This document shows positions 1 through 11,622 of a stretch of DNA of 64,000 nucleotides, piece after piece. The translations under genes and the position numbers were made by a program. Source of the DNA: Limnephilus marmoratus (lineage: Eukaryota > Arthropoda > Insecta > Trichoptera > Limnephilidae); assembly GCA_917880885.1 (NCBI GenBank), contig OU862913.1:30513286-30577285 (forward strand), read 5' to 3'. Under the pieces are notes generated by a model that saw nothing but the letters and a program-made list of their open reading frames with translations, was not told where the DNA came from and did no database searches. Every line of letters begins with the position of its first letter. The stretch's first letter is position 1.

Positions 1-110
1 TCTGCGGGACCGTCCCGCATTTGCGGTTGTAGTCCCGCATTGACATATTTGATAAAATAGTCCTGCAAATCGTCTAAAGCGTCCCGCATTCCTATATTTT
101 TACAATATTG
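1..110. repeat. fragment of a hAT-like terminus
   Basis: The motif GTCCCGCAT or a close variant recurs four times in about 100 bases, once as the inverted pair GCGGGACCGTCCCGC. Iterated GTCCCGCA words are typical of the subterminal regions of some insect hAT elements. The other end and the TSD lie outside the window, so this is a weak family call. Confidence 0.35.
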
Positions 111-616
111 TCTATGGTAGACCAATAAACTTCCTCTAGCTTTATTCTATTTTAACCATTTCTGTTCATCTTTGGTTAAGTTGATAACAATATTTGTTCC
201 TAGAAAAGGCCTGAAGATATCGATCTAGGGATTGGTTTATTTAGGCAAGTCAAGCAAGAATCAAAGAGCGCCAGTGTAATATTGAATAAGTGCAAGCCGT
301 GACACGTGATTGATAACCTGTATTTATCATTCAAATCAAATCAAATAATTTGTTGAGCATGCCGCCGACCGCGAAAAAGCAAAGTTGTAAGTCTGAAATT
401 CAAAGAAAATTTACTTTCTTGCAAAAATGTTTATCTTCATGTTCTGAGTATATTTTAAATGCGCCGCATACAAACATTTTTTAATAAATAATCAGTTTTG
501 TAATATAATGAATAACTTATAATAACTGTTAACATATCCTGATGAAGATAACATTGTTATCGAAACATGTAGATATTGTTTTAAAAATAGTGGTTTATAC
601 GAAGTGATCTGTTATT
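111..616. other. no gene seen; AT-rich spacer
   Basis: No coding potential was recognised. Around 425-480 there is a weak match to the decayed finger-like repeat described at 617-1400 (a TGTTCTGAGTAT stretch followed by GCCGCATACAAAC). The interval also contains the hammerhead-like hairpin at 539-566. Confidence 0.5.
539..566 (+). ncRNA. hammerhead-like hairpin motif
   Basis: The sequence reads CTGATGA, one extra A, a six-base stem (GATAAC/GTTATC) around a three-base loop, then GAAAC. CUGANGA and GAAA on either side of stem II are the conserved hammerhead ribozyme core, and degenerate versions are known from Penelope-like retroelements. The extra base and lack of an obvious stem III argue against activity. 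The same layout recurs at 21041-21072 and 23928-24180. Confidence 0.35.
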
Positions 617-1400
617 CATTATATAATTAATGATTCCACAAAGTAATTTTGCGAAGTTTGAAGAAGTTGAAATGTTTTGTGTTCAGAATGTAAAATTCTA
701 GCTGGATTCATCTTATGACATATTTCGAAGGAAAAAATTCTCTTATTCGATGTGCAGTTATAAAATTCTTGTTGTAGACTATGTTTGTGCTTCCAGAAGC
801 AGAGAAAAACCATTTTCATGTTCTGAGTGTAATTTTAATGTGCCACATACAGATTTAATGTAAACCAGTTTTGTGTTCAGAATGTAAAATTTTAACAGGA
901 TTCATCGGATGACATATTTCGAAGGAAAACATTCTCTTATTTGTAGTGTAGTCATAAAATTCTAGTTGCAGACTATGTAGTGCTGCCAGAATCAAAGAGA
1001 AACTATTTTCATATTCTGAGTGTAGTTTTAAGTCGCCGCATACAGATTTTATATAAACCAGTTTCGTGTTCAGAATGAAAAATTTCTGCTGTAGATCTGC
1101 TGACACATTTCGAAGGAAAAAATTCTCTTATTTGTAGTGCATTGAAGTACCCACCACTGTCCCGCCCCGGTATAGGCGACTTATGGTCGCCCCTTCGGAG
1201 CTCTCGCAAGAATCTTATTTTTTTGAATGAACGGCTCTACATTTAAATAACGAATCTAGACCTTCATTTCTAACGAATCTATTTCATTATACATTTTTGT
1301 CGAATTCTAACGAACCTTATTAGTAGTGCAGTCATAAAATTCTAGTTGCAGACTATGTATGTGCTGCCGGAATCAAAGAGAAACCGTGTTCATGGTGTGA
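617..1400 (+). pseudogene. decayed C2H2 zinc-finger repeat array
   Basis: Units of roughly 180 bases recur about three times. In one frame, bases 801-860 read REKPFSCSECNFNVPHTDLM, which carries the EKPFxC linker and a CxxC pair of a C2H2 finger. The next unit, near 996-1056, reads KEKLFSYSECSFKSPHTDFI. Between them lie words resembling the H-x3-H half followed by a FEGK linker. Stops and frameshifts interrupt every unit, so no protein is made. Related decayed modules occur inside hAT-type repeats at 6710-6900, 36500-36900 and 56600-56860. The parent gene is unknown and differs from the intact genes in this window. Confidence 0.45.
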
Positions 1401-2620
1401 TCGTGGTCTGAATAATCCGAAATCACGATTTTCGAGAGAGCAGTAATAAACTTGTAACGTACCCCCCCCCCCCCCCCCCCCCGGCACCACCAACCACTGC
1501 GTCCAGCATTGATATTTTATAAAGTTGGCCGCCTTAGAATAGTCCATTCCATACATTGTATGAATACCCTTTGCGTATGCTTTTGAACAGATACGTACCG
1601 CGTAACGTGCTTTGGACACGATGGTTGTAAGTCAACTAAATTCGCGAAATATTGAATTGGATTGGCCCCCTCCAAATTCGTTGAACCAATTTAATCACTT
1701 ATTGTCTCATCTATGTTTATATATTTTTTCCGTAGAGAAATAATTAATTTAATAAAATTAATTTAATAAAATAAAGTACTTTTTTGTTCAAAACCACGAG
1801 ATTATTTTATTAACCAGTATTTTATTTTATTAAATATGTCAAACCACAAGGTGATTGCTTTCTACAATAATAAAGTATTAATTGCTGTTTCGCAAACAAT
1901 ACTCCACAATTTATGGATTCCATTCACCAATGTCCGGAATGTCCAGATGTGTCAACTCAAATCGGGCCTAAGTTTTAATGATTTTTGTCAGTCATAGCGC
2001 AAGTAGGTAATTCAAGTATTTTGTACTTATGCGGCGGAAGTCATGAAATCCATCAAAACCTTGTTCCTGTCGTGATTGACATCATCTATATCATTTTTTT
2101 ATAGCCTTATTTTTGTCAAAGGTGTATATTTTTCCTATATTGCATTATTTAAAGTTGTATTAAATTGATTTTATTTATTTAAGTTATAATTAATTTAATT
2201 AAAAAAATCTGTTAAATAAATAAATCTGCATATCTATTGGTAGCTTCATGCAACCAGGTACAAGCGAGTGTTTCGTATACTCAGTGCTCCTGTTGAATTT
2301 AAACAGGATTTAAGAACGAGTGGCTCTCGTGGGTATATGAAATTCAATGAAGTTAATAAAATCAGGACTGTGTCTTCTACCATTTACATACAATTTTGAA
2401 CATAAATATTAAGGCGGAGATATTCTTCGATCGAAGTGTGTGCAATGTGTAATATATTGTGTTGTAACTGGACAAAGTCCGTGAATAAATTAATATTAGA
2501 CCGTTTCTTGTAATTTCGTGTAATGGGATAAATAACACATTTCATCTCATAAAATTGATGAATTGAGACAAAGATAAATAAGGTCAGGTCATTAATCTGC
2601 AGGCCCCACAGGTACAATAC
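1401..2620. other. no gene seen; holds a 21-base poly-C run
   Basis: A run of 21 C residues occupies 1462-1482. The rest is AT-rich with no recognisable domain. The small open frames here lack any family signature and look like chance. Confidence 0.55.
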
Positions 2621-3258
2621 TTATTTGGTTTGAAGAAGAACAATACTGTTGTCGAGTGATAGAACATATGTTTTTTCAACGGTGCCTGAGCATGTGAAGC
2701 TTAAAAATGACTTGTGCGAGCATGAATAGTTATAGTCAGAACATGAAGACGGTTTTTCCATACTGTGAGCCAGTAAGTGCATTTTTAGACTGTCTTTTGG
2801 AGAACATGAGTATTTGCAAATAACACAAAAAGGTTTTTCTTCACTGCGGGTAAACATGTGACGTTTAAGATTCACCTTCTGACAACACGAATAGTTGCAG
2901 TCAGGGTATGAAAAAGGTTTTTATCCACTGTGAAACAACACGTGATATTTTATATGCACCACTGTAGACATAAATAGTTGTAATCGGGCATGCAAAAGGC
3001 TTTTCTCTACCTATGGTGGCTCAATACGTGGTATTTTATATGCACCTTTGTAGAACATAAAAGTTGCAGTCGGTACGTGAAAAGGGTTTTACTCCAATTA
3101 AATCTAAACATGCAAATTTTTAGACACCCCTTTGTAGAACATGAATGGTTGCAGTCGGGGCATGAAAAAGGTTTTTCTCCACTGTGGGTAAACATGTGAA
3201 TTTTTAGACACCCCTTTGAAGAACATATATAGTGGCAGTCGGGGCATGAAAAAGGTTT
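2621..3258 (-). pseudogene. decayed distal fingers of gene A
   Basis: Downstream of the gene A stop, the array continues in frame with one intact finger (FSCPDCHYICSSKGCLKIH). The next has lost its first zinc-binding His (KICMF), after which frameshifts and further stops follow. Finger fragments with CxxC and HLLAH-type pairs remain recognisable down to about 2650. The ancestral array therefore had roughly a dozen fingers, and the present protein ends early because of a GAA-to-TAA change in an HSGEKP linker. Confidence 0.75.
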
Positions 3259-6200
3259 TTATCCACTGTGGGTAAACATGTGAATTTGAAGATTTCTTTT
3301 TGTGGAAGATGAATAGTTGCAGTCGGGGCATGAAAAAGGTTTTACTTTGCTGTGGGTAAACATGTGAATTTGAAGATTTCTTTTTGTGGAAGATGAATAG
3401 TTGCAGTCGGGGCATGAAAAAGGTTTTACTTTGCTGTGGGTAAACATGTGAATTTTAAGATTACTTTTTGTGGAAGATGAATAATTGCAGTCGGGGCATG
3501 AAAATGGCTTTTCTCCAGTGTGGGTAAACGTGTGAATTTTTAGTAGTATCTTTGTAGAACCTGAATAGTCGCAGATGGGACATGAAAAAGGTTTTTTTCC
3601 ACTGTGGGTAAACATGTGAACTTTAAGATTACTTTTTGTGGAAGATGAATAGTTGCAGTCGTGGCATGAAAAAGGTTTTACTCCGCTATGGGAAAACATG
3701 TGAATTTTTAGATACCCCTTTGTAGAACATGAATAGTTGCAGTTGGGACACGTAAAAGGGTTTTCTCTAGTATGGGTGCGCAAGTGGATTTCTGACGCTG
3801 ACCTTCGAGAGTACTGTTTATCGGCAGGATGCTTCTTCAGGAATCCTTCTGAAAAATATTAAGTACAAAGCCTATTAAGATACATAAGTGTAAGTAGGGA
3901 CCGTAAAATAACATAACACTCAGGAGATAATGAAATGTTTACGAAAACCAGAGGTGGGGAAACTGAGGCCCACGAGCACTTCTGGTGCTGATTTGTAAAA
4001 ACAAAGCTTTAAATTTTGAATTACACAACTCATGCTGCAAAAAAGAAATTCACTGTTCCACATGTAACGATTATTTAAGCTTGTGAAATAATTTATAAGT
4101 TAAATCCTGCCTTTTGCTGTAAACGCAAAGTACAAAATCAAAAAAGAATTAACGGGAAACCATTTTCGCTTTCTGAAGAGCGAAACTGTATCTTTTGTGG
4201 ATACGGAATCAATTACATACGCAATCGTCTGACAAATCTGTGTGATGGTGTACGGCTTGCAATTGCTTTTTTTAGGGATGATTTCTGTCAGCTGTCGCGG
4301 ATTTCAACTAATTGTTTTGAAGCGGTGTTAAGTCCTATTTAAAAGTTATTATTTTTTAAACACCTCTTCAGAACAAGTACCATTGTTTGCATTAATTTTC
4401 TTACGGTTATTAAGAGCACGGGCGGGCAACACATAGACCGCCGGGAATCTATGGTGTCCGGTTCCGTTTCTCGTGACTCTGGAATTGTTTTACCGGCTAG
4501 GGCGGCCATGAAACTTTAGCACAGTCTATTAATTTTATTTTATTGAATCCCTGACGGGTGAACGTGTTCAAATGTTATAACAGTATTTCCTCGATGACGG
4601 GGGGGGGGGGGGGTTTAACCGAATTCATCTAAAGTCTAGTCGGGTGTGGTGCTTGTTTAAAATGACCGCATAAGGTCCGCGCGTGTACTGAATAGTGTTA
4701 AATGATTTACTACTGGGAATCGGAGCGATCACGCGCTTGTTGTAAATCCGCGCATTCCGCTAATAAAGTGTAATCTTCAAGGGGCGCTATACAGGCCTCC
4801 GCAATCCGCATAATTGAACCACGCGCCCTGGATTGCACCCGCCAAAGCCATCTGCCCGTAGAGCTCCTACATTGTCATCGATGGTTTCGTTCAATGAACT
4901 GAGATCAGCCACCCTGTGTTGGAGACGTTAAACCCATCTCCAGGACACTATTCCCGGACCGAAGCCCTGATGGTACCAGCTGGGTCTGACAGGATCAGAT
5001 CACCACCGTCTTGATAGAAGCTCCCCGCTCACACACGGTTATTCCGATTTTAGCCATATTAGATAGATTTAAACCATTTACTGATCCCTGGGGGTAAGTC
5101 CAATTCACCATATATGTTTTTTGTAATAATGATTAATATAACCTATTCGGTACTTTTCCAAACATCATCTTTCATTTAACCTAAATCAATGTAACATGCA
5201 ATCCATTGTACCCATACTCTGGAGATAGTATCATGCTCTCCCTCATCAGGAACATTACTCGGGAAGGACCCAGTATTGGCGCGCAGTGATCAAAGTTCTT
5301 AATGGTAATGTTTATTTAAAAACCCTAGCATACAGCTGGCCGGCGTAGCAAGGGCCCCCAACGTAGTATACAATGCATAGCAATGACACCCAACATTAAC
5401 TCAGTTTATAGCATAGTTTAAAATAAGAAACGCATAGATGTAGAAAAGTATAGATGACTATTTATTTACTAGCTGGTTCCTGGCATGCGTTGCTATGCCA
5501 CTTTATAAAGAAATTGTTTCTCCCTGCGTGTCCTTTCCCATTAGTCCCGTTCCTCTTCCGCCTCCCCTTCCTCTCCCGCGTCCCCTTCCCCTCTCGCGTT
5601 CCCACCCGCACACCCCTCCCAAGATCCCCTCCCCCCTCCGAGGTCCCCTCCTCCCGGACGGGTTACCCCCCCCCCCTACCAGATTTCCCCTCCCCCCTTC
5701 ATTCGATACATTCAGTCCCGGAACATTAAGATCTCAAACAGCTCGCGTGCCACCTATTGCAATTTTTTAATACAAATTTCATAATGTCAGAGCTCACCAG
5801 TAATTTTATACAAACCATGTCCTCACAAAAACGAACACAACAAAAAAAGAATTATCTTAATTTGGTGCAGTCATTCGGAAGTTATGCGCGTACATACATT
5901 TCGACGATTCATTTTTATTTATAGAGAAGAAGATTATGAACTAACGCCGATTGACGGCTTTTACATAGGAATTACAATAATTTGAAATGGATAAAGAATA
6001 TAAAAAGATAAGAAAAAATATTCACATGACAGAAATTAAAAAGGAAATATTGAAGTGAAAGCATAAAGTACAAATAAGCCATTAAAAATACAAGTATGAA
6101 GAAAAAGAAAATGACATGTACATGTATACATGATATTTTTACAGTAATTTGAAACTAAAAAAAGTACAACTTATGTTAATCTTTTAATGTCGGTTTAAAG

Positions 6201-8690
6201 TTGCATACCACATTTGAGAAGTGTGACTTCAATCTAAATCAGGGGTGCTCAAATTTGATCTGCTGGCGATCTACCTCAACATTATTAGACTCCGATCAAT
6301 CGATTCTGAGAGGCTGCAAGTATGTGTGATGCAAAAATTTCACCGCCCCTTATTTAGGTACTTCAAAACCGCGCCGGGTGCGTAGAAATCCGATTTTTTT
6401 AATGCGACCTCATTTTATGCAAATTTTCATATCACATGTGGCGAGTTTTCTTCTAATAAAATCATGTTTATAAATTCTACTACCAATTTATAATTTATAA
6501 AACTGTAATTTATAAATATCCATGTAATAGGATTTCGCATCTTCATCACACAAGGTTGGTTTTATCTTAAGATTGATTCTGCATAAAAGTCCCGAAATAA
6601 TAGTTACACACGGAACAGTCAATTTTGCAGCATATGGCATGCAACTCAAATGCAAGTACTCCGTACATGATAAATCGGCAACTTTTAATTTAATTTACCT
6701 TTTTATTGAAACAAAACTGGTTTAAATTAAATCTGTAAGGGTTGAACTAAAACTAAACTCAGAATATGAACATGGGTTTTCTTTGATTCTGGCAGTACAT
6801 AAATAGGCTGCAACTAGAATTTCATAACTGCACTTCGAATAAGAGAATGTTTTACTTCGAAATGTGTCAGCAGATGAATCCACAACTTGAATTTTACCTT
6901 CTTTACTACTTTACCTTACTTTTAGGTACTCGCATAATATGCGTATGGTTTTTGAATAATGGTTTGAAATAAGATTTAACTCAATCGAAATATTATAACA
7001 ATTTTCTTCGAAATGCGTCAGCACATTAATCTGGAAATTTGACAAATTATTCGGAACATGAAACTGGTTTTAACGTAGGACTTGAAAATTGGCGGTTTCT
7101 TGAGGCCTAACTGAGAATCAACTAAATCAAAAAACTGTGAAAAGATCTATTATACATCGGCAATTTTTTCTCGAGATTCAAAAAGCACTCCCGATCGACC
7201 GTTTGAGGACCCCTGATCTGAATACCTACTCATGAATTTCTTAGTATGCCCAAATTAAGAATCTATTTAACGCAAAGCTGTTGAGGCAGTATACACGTGT
7301 ATAAAAATTGAACATTTGGGGATGAAATACATTAATTATTCTACTAACCGCCGCATTTTTGGGCACGAACAATAGGAATTACACTTAATTTCAACAATTT
7401 CTACAAGAAACAACTATTTACTAATTTGGTCAAACTAAGTAATTCGTGCATACTTAGATTGAAACTTAACTTATCAATTGTTACATCGATGGTATAAAAC
7501 TTAAAACGTAAGTTAAATGAATAAATCAAATTTGACGTTCGATTATGAATGGAATCGATTCCGTAACCACAAAATATACAGAAACGCACGAGACTGACAG
7601 CAGTTATAAATAGCAAGCGTCTTGTCATTTCTCATTTTTTTTAATCGAAGGTCGAGGAATCTAGGTCACGTGTGACATACAAAATAGGTAACTATTTTAA
7701 ATAAAAAGAGGTCATGATAACATATATGTGATTCTTACCCCTGAAAACCTAAGTGCGGCCCGCGCTTGATACCGCAGACATCCAAATATACCCCGACAGT
7801 AAAAAGGTTCCCCACCCCAGACTTAATCAAACAAAAATTCGATTTACCTGCTGATTGGGTAATTCTTTCAGAGCGCTCTGAGCATTCCTTTTTAACATCC
7901 GGGTGATCTATGTCAATTTCCGTGTAAGTAATTACACCTTTGACTTCTTCTGGAGGAGCTGGTTCTGCCTTGACGGGAACAGTCTCCTCATTACTGCTAC
8001 CTGTAGAAACGAAATATAATATCTTAATTGATATGCCGAGAAGAACAGTGTTTAACATTCCAAATTACGATCATTTTTCCATAAGATAGAGTCATATGGA
8101 TTTAATATAAATAAAAAATTGCATTATTGACGATAAAAATATCTTTGAAAAAACCGTGTACAAGCAGTAATTTAGAACACACCATTTACAAGAGACCAAG
8201 GTTAATTTCAGAAATAAGAAGGGCGCTAGATGTCCGCTTCAGGGACGGACGCTTTAGGAAGAAAATACCATTTACTTTTGAGCACCTTCAGAACGGAATT
8301 TTGTAGTTTATTGTAAATGGGATAATATTTTGAATGTATCAAAATAAGTTTAACTTATATGGTGTCCTAAATAAGATGTGGTCTTCATTAGGGGGATCTT
8401 TATTGAGAAATATAAGTTGTAAAGACTTTTAGCATGATAGTCAACAGAAAACATACAATATGTCTGTCAGCGAAAGACAGACATGAATTCCGAACATCTG
8501 AAATCAACATTTTCTTCTTTTTGCAATGCAACTTACTGACTTCCGGAGTGCTCGCCGCATACTCCAAACATTCCCTCTTCACATCCGGGAGGTAGATATC
8601 GACATCCATATACGGCATTTCACTTCCCCTCTCTTCCTGGGACCCTGGTTCCACCTTGATGGAAACACTCTCTGGGTTGGAAAGATCCAT
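3259..8690 (-). CDS. C2H2 zinc-finger protein, gene A (three exons, shortened)
   Basis: Joined exons on the minus strand are 8690-8537, 8000-7848 and 3848-3259, all with GT/AG boundaries in phase 1, giving about 298 residues. Exon 1 starts MDLSNPESVSIKVEPGSQEE and ends after a PDVKREC motif. Exon 2 repeats this module with VKAEP and PDVKKEC. Both contain SUMO-type psi-K-x-E sites. Exon 3 encodes six 28-residue C2H2 fingers (CPDC...H-x3-H joined by HSGxKP linkers), with Tyr two residues after the second Cys as in CTCF/REST-type fingers. A 27-base in-frame deletion relative to gene B removes both Cys of the first finger, and a TAA in the last linker ends the protein. It probably encodes a nuclear DNA-binding protein. 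The 4.0-kb second intron holds transposon insertions. It may be a recently disabled or functionally shortened duplicate of B. Confidence 0.72.
3849..5465. other. gene A intron 2, segment with GC-richer insert
   Basis: Bases 3849-4325 match the gene B intron at 32917-33365. From about 4326 to 5250 the sequence has no counterpart at the matching point in B. It is more GC-rich than its surroundings, includes a run of 15 G (4599-4613) and shows no domain I recognise. From 5252 it again matches B, at 35532. The unmatched block is probably an inserted repeat of unknown family. Confidence 0.5.
5466..5930 (+). repeat. inserted repeat with pyrimidine-rich tract
   Basis: The block starts CTAGCTGGTTCCTGGCATGC and contains nearly 200 bases of almost pure C/T on the plus strand (about 5520-5710). 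Gene B lacks it: its sequence runs straight across the matching point near 35745, so the B copy serves as the empty site. A second, shorter copy lies at 18527-18790. The family is not assigned. Confidence 0.6.
6240..7215. mobile_element. non-autonomous hAT-type element in gene A intron 2
   Basis: The ends are CAGGGGTGCTCAAA and TTTGAGGACCCCTG, inverted with one difference and typical of hAT termini. They are flanked by the 8-bp repeats ATCTAAAT (6232-6239) and ATCTGAAT (7216-7223), one mismatch. There is no transposase. The interior (6710-6900, minus) carries decayed finger-like units, with a V-H-L-L-T-H-F-E-type half-finger recognisable. The orthologous insertion in gene B is 36029-37047, so it predates the A/B duplication. 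Confidence 0.7.
7224..7847. other. remainder of gene A intron 2
   Basis: It is closely similar to 37055-37633 in gene B. No coding signal was recognised. The open frame at 7401-7628 has no conserved features and is not preserved in B. Confidence 0.6.
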
Positions 8691-10184
8691 GGCCTTCTGT
8701 AATAGCGTCCAGTTTAAAATAAAAATGGTAAATTGGTTCCAGCTGAAAATAAATTAGACCTAAAACAGAACCTTCATATATTATTCTATTTATGAGTGGT
8801 TAAAATAGCGCTTTAACTTATCTAAAACAATCAAAGCCTTGGAAGTGATCTAGACAACACTAAAATAATACATTTAATAATCATAGACTGTTGTAAAACC
8901 TCCAGCATCAAATATCAAGGTGGATTAAAAAATTGTTTTGCTCTGCGTTCTTGTAAAAGTACCATTATATATAAACTTGTAAAACATAAAAATGTTTCGT
9001 TCGTAGATTGCTTATTAGGCAATACGGGTCATCCAATAGATCGAGAAATACTAAATAATTATAATTTAAAACTGGAAATATATAGGCGCAACAAATAACG
9101 GCGTGTAAAAATATTGTCGTTACAATGTCGATTGAAGTATAAAATAACTCACAGCCGCTTTTATCAATTAAACGACAAAAGAAAGTCCACTCAGTTAAGG
9201 GAACTAAATGCAATGTTGACTCCACAAACATGCTCGGTAGAAAATATACTTAAACGGTTCAATACTAACTTAAATGATTTATTTTAGTGAACACAAAGTG
9301 TAGAACTGTCAAACTTACTATAGTATAGTTTGTTGGGGCCGATCTAGTTGACCTGTCATTTGAGTGGAAGGTATGCTCATTATATTTAATACCATAGGTA
9401 AAGATAAGCTAGTAATTGCTTGGTGAAATTTTTGACAGCGGTCGAACTTTGATAAAATAAACTACCCCATGTAGTCTTGTGTCAAGAGTTCGCCTGGTTG
9501 GTGTTGGTTGGCTCAATATAACAGAGGCTTACAGCAGGTTCAGACCATTTAATTTTAGTTGATCGACTTTTAATGAATGACAAAAATTGTTTGAAAAAAC
9601 GTGTTCATCTTCGTCGAAAGTAAGTTCAAGGAGAAATGCCTATTTGGCCTTAGTTAATGTGAAATGAACCTTCTTACGTACAAGAAGCGCGGCGGCCAAC
9701 TCCAATGCGTTGAAGAAACGTCACTAGAGAAGTTCAAGTGCAATAATGTTATTAACTTCAGGATAGAATTATGATGGTCACAGAAGTTACCCAAAACTGT
9801 ACAAATGGAACATAAATATTGTTTAATTAATACAAAACGGAGCAAAGTGCATCGGCAGCATGACGTTACATTTCCATAGACAACGACAAATCGTAGAAAT
9901 GATCATGCAAAGATGGCTGCCGACAGTTCTTATTTTTGATTATAATAACAAAAAATAATTTTGAACACGGAAATATAATTCCACTAAGGTACAGTTTGTC
10001 TAATAAGAGTAGAAAATATAGGAGGACTCTACTGTTGTTCAAATGGCAATACTATAAATATAGTCATTGTGGTAATCTAAAGCTGTGTAACCTACATATT
10101 TATTAAAAATTAAAACGGCATAAAAGTGAAAAGAATATTTTTTCATTGCAATATAGATACCCACTGATTTCAAAATTAGAGTTG
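8691..10184. promoter_or_regulatory. upstream region of gene A, shared with B and partly D
   Basis: This segment matches 38563-40020 upstream of gene B almost throughout. In inverted orientation it also matches the region upstream of gene D in pieces (61493-61680 and 63241-63947). It should hold the promoter and 5' UTR. An open frame at 8965-9231 (minus) is also open in B but frameshifted in D. A plus-strand frame open in B (39481-39663) is stopped in A. Neither looks like a conserved protein. Confidence 0.45.
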
Positions 10185-10749
10185 CGTATAGGCAGTGGCG
10201 TAGCGTGGACTAATCAGAGCGTGGGCAGAGGCGCATCCGCGAGGCCCTTTTCTTTCAGTACCTGTTTTATACATCAACACAGTGGTCCTACCATTTTTTT
10301 ATGAATACAAAAATAAAATATAATTTAGCAGAAAATATTTAAAAAGAGTTTATTTTATTTATTTATTTATTTATAAAACACATGATACATAACCAACAAC
10401 TTACATAAAGTAGATATATTCGATCACCATACTAGGCGGCTGCCTGTTTCATGGTGACCAATGGAGTATTGTTACTTTGTGTGATATATGTAGTCTAGTG
10501 TGAACATAATAAATGGATCTAGATAAGTGATGCTAAAAATTGAAAACATTATAATAAAATAAAAATAAAAAGTAGAAAATAGAAAGGATAAAACAAGTAA
10601 TTTAGCATTAGGTTAAAAGAATGAACATATTTTTTTTTCGATATGGGTGCATGCAAGCACACAATATATACGTAGGTGCACATATCTATACAGACATAAA
10701 CATACGTATATAGCTTTTTTTTTTTTTTTAATTTATATAGTCTAATCTT

Positions 10750-11622
10750 TTAAAAAAATAATTCCTTTCGACTCTTTGCTTTGCTAAAGTCTGTAAGTAA
10801 GGATTTGTAGTCGATTTTTGAAGCTAACTCTGCTTCGATTGATAGTATTCCTAAAGCAGATAACCGTTCCTGTTTCATGCTATTTCTCAAATAATTTTTT
10901 ATTATTTTTAATTTCGAAAAACTTCTTTCTGCGGATGCTGTACTTACTGGCATAGTCAGCATAATTCTAATCGCAACATAAACATTAGGGTAAATGTCTT
11001 GCAATTCATTTTTAATTATATATTCAATCAGATTTTTGGTATCTTTAATAGACTCTGGTATGTTAGGAACTAAGAGTTGCAGTTCTTCGTATAGTTCATA
11101 GGATTCTATATCTTTGCTTTCTCCATGTTGTAGTAATATACCTAGGTCATTGCAGTGTTTCAAAAGTTCGCTGTTTGTCAAGGATTTTAAATTATTTATT
11201 TCATACAAGAATCCAAAATAATTGTAGTATTGAGTGAGTGCTGTAAATCTCGTATCGGTATCTTGTATAATGGCATCAACCATTGTAGTAAAAAAATCTA
11301 TTCTAAATCTACTTTCAGCAGAATCAATAGGCTCATCTGCAGCTTCATAACTGAACATTCTCTTTTTTCTGCGAGCCCTTTTCTCCTTAAAAGTGGTTGG
11401 AATCTCATAACTGCTCTTTTCTATGAACTCGTAAGCTTTTGTAATACATTCATTAAAGCCTGTTTCCCGAAATTCTTGGATCCAGTCACGAAAATTGCAT
11501 AAATTATCAATAGCGATCTTTAAATTTATATTGACTTTTAGCCAGATTTTACTTATATTATTCACACGGATTAATATTTCATACCACACGTGTATCGAAA
11601 TAATAAATTCTAGAGTAAGCAT
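10750..11622 (-). pseudogene. hAT transposase, C-terminal part with dimerisation domain
   Basis: The 290-residue frame ends with a classic hATC dimerisation region: IRIMLTMPVSTASAERSFSK, then L-K-I-I-K-N-Y-L-R-N-S-M-K and L-S-A-L-G-I-L-S-I. This resembles ZMYM1-like/hAT proteins. Full transposases of this type are usually over 600 residues, and the N-terminal zinc finger and first catalytic Asp region are absent here. The first Met follows a non-homologous stretch. It lies inside the element at 10193-13410 in the same orientation as its 3' end. It is probably a truncated, inactive transposase. Domestication is not excluded but nothing supports it. Confidence 0.8.

Noticed and set aside
3104..3415. 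Minus-strand frame with repeating MPRLQLFIFHKKKSSNS pattern
   Set aside because: Out-of-frame reading of the gene A finger repeat; the correct frame gives C2H2 fingers.
5454..5770. Proline-rich ORFs in the pyrimidine tract
   Set aside because: Low-complexity C/T translation in several frames within a repeat insertion absent from gene B.
8965..9231. Possible conserved small ORF upstream of genes A and B (and D)
   Set aside because: Open in A and B only because the duplicates are similar; in D the frame is shifted and interrupted by a repeat, and the amino acid differences between A and B look unconstrained.
10620..10745. LINE tail or separate insertion in the hAT element
   Set aside because: Only a T-run and AT-rich sequence; no LINE motif or duplication supports a separate insertion.
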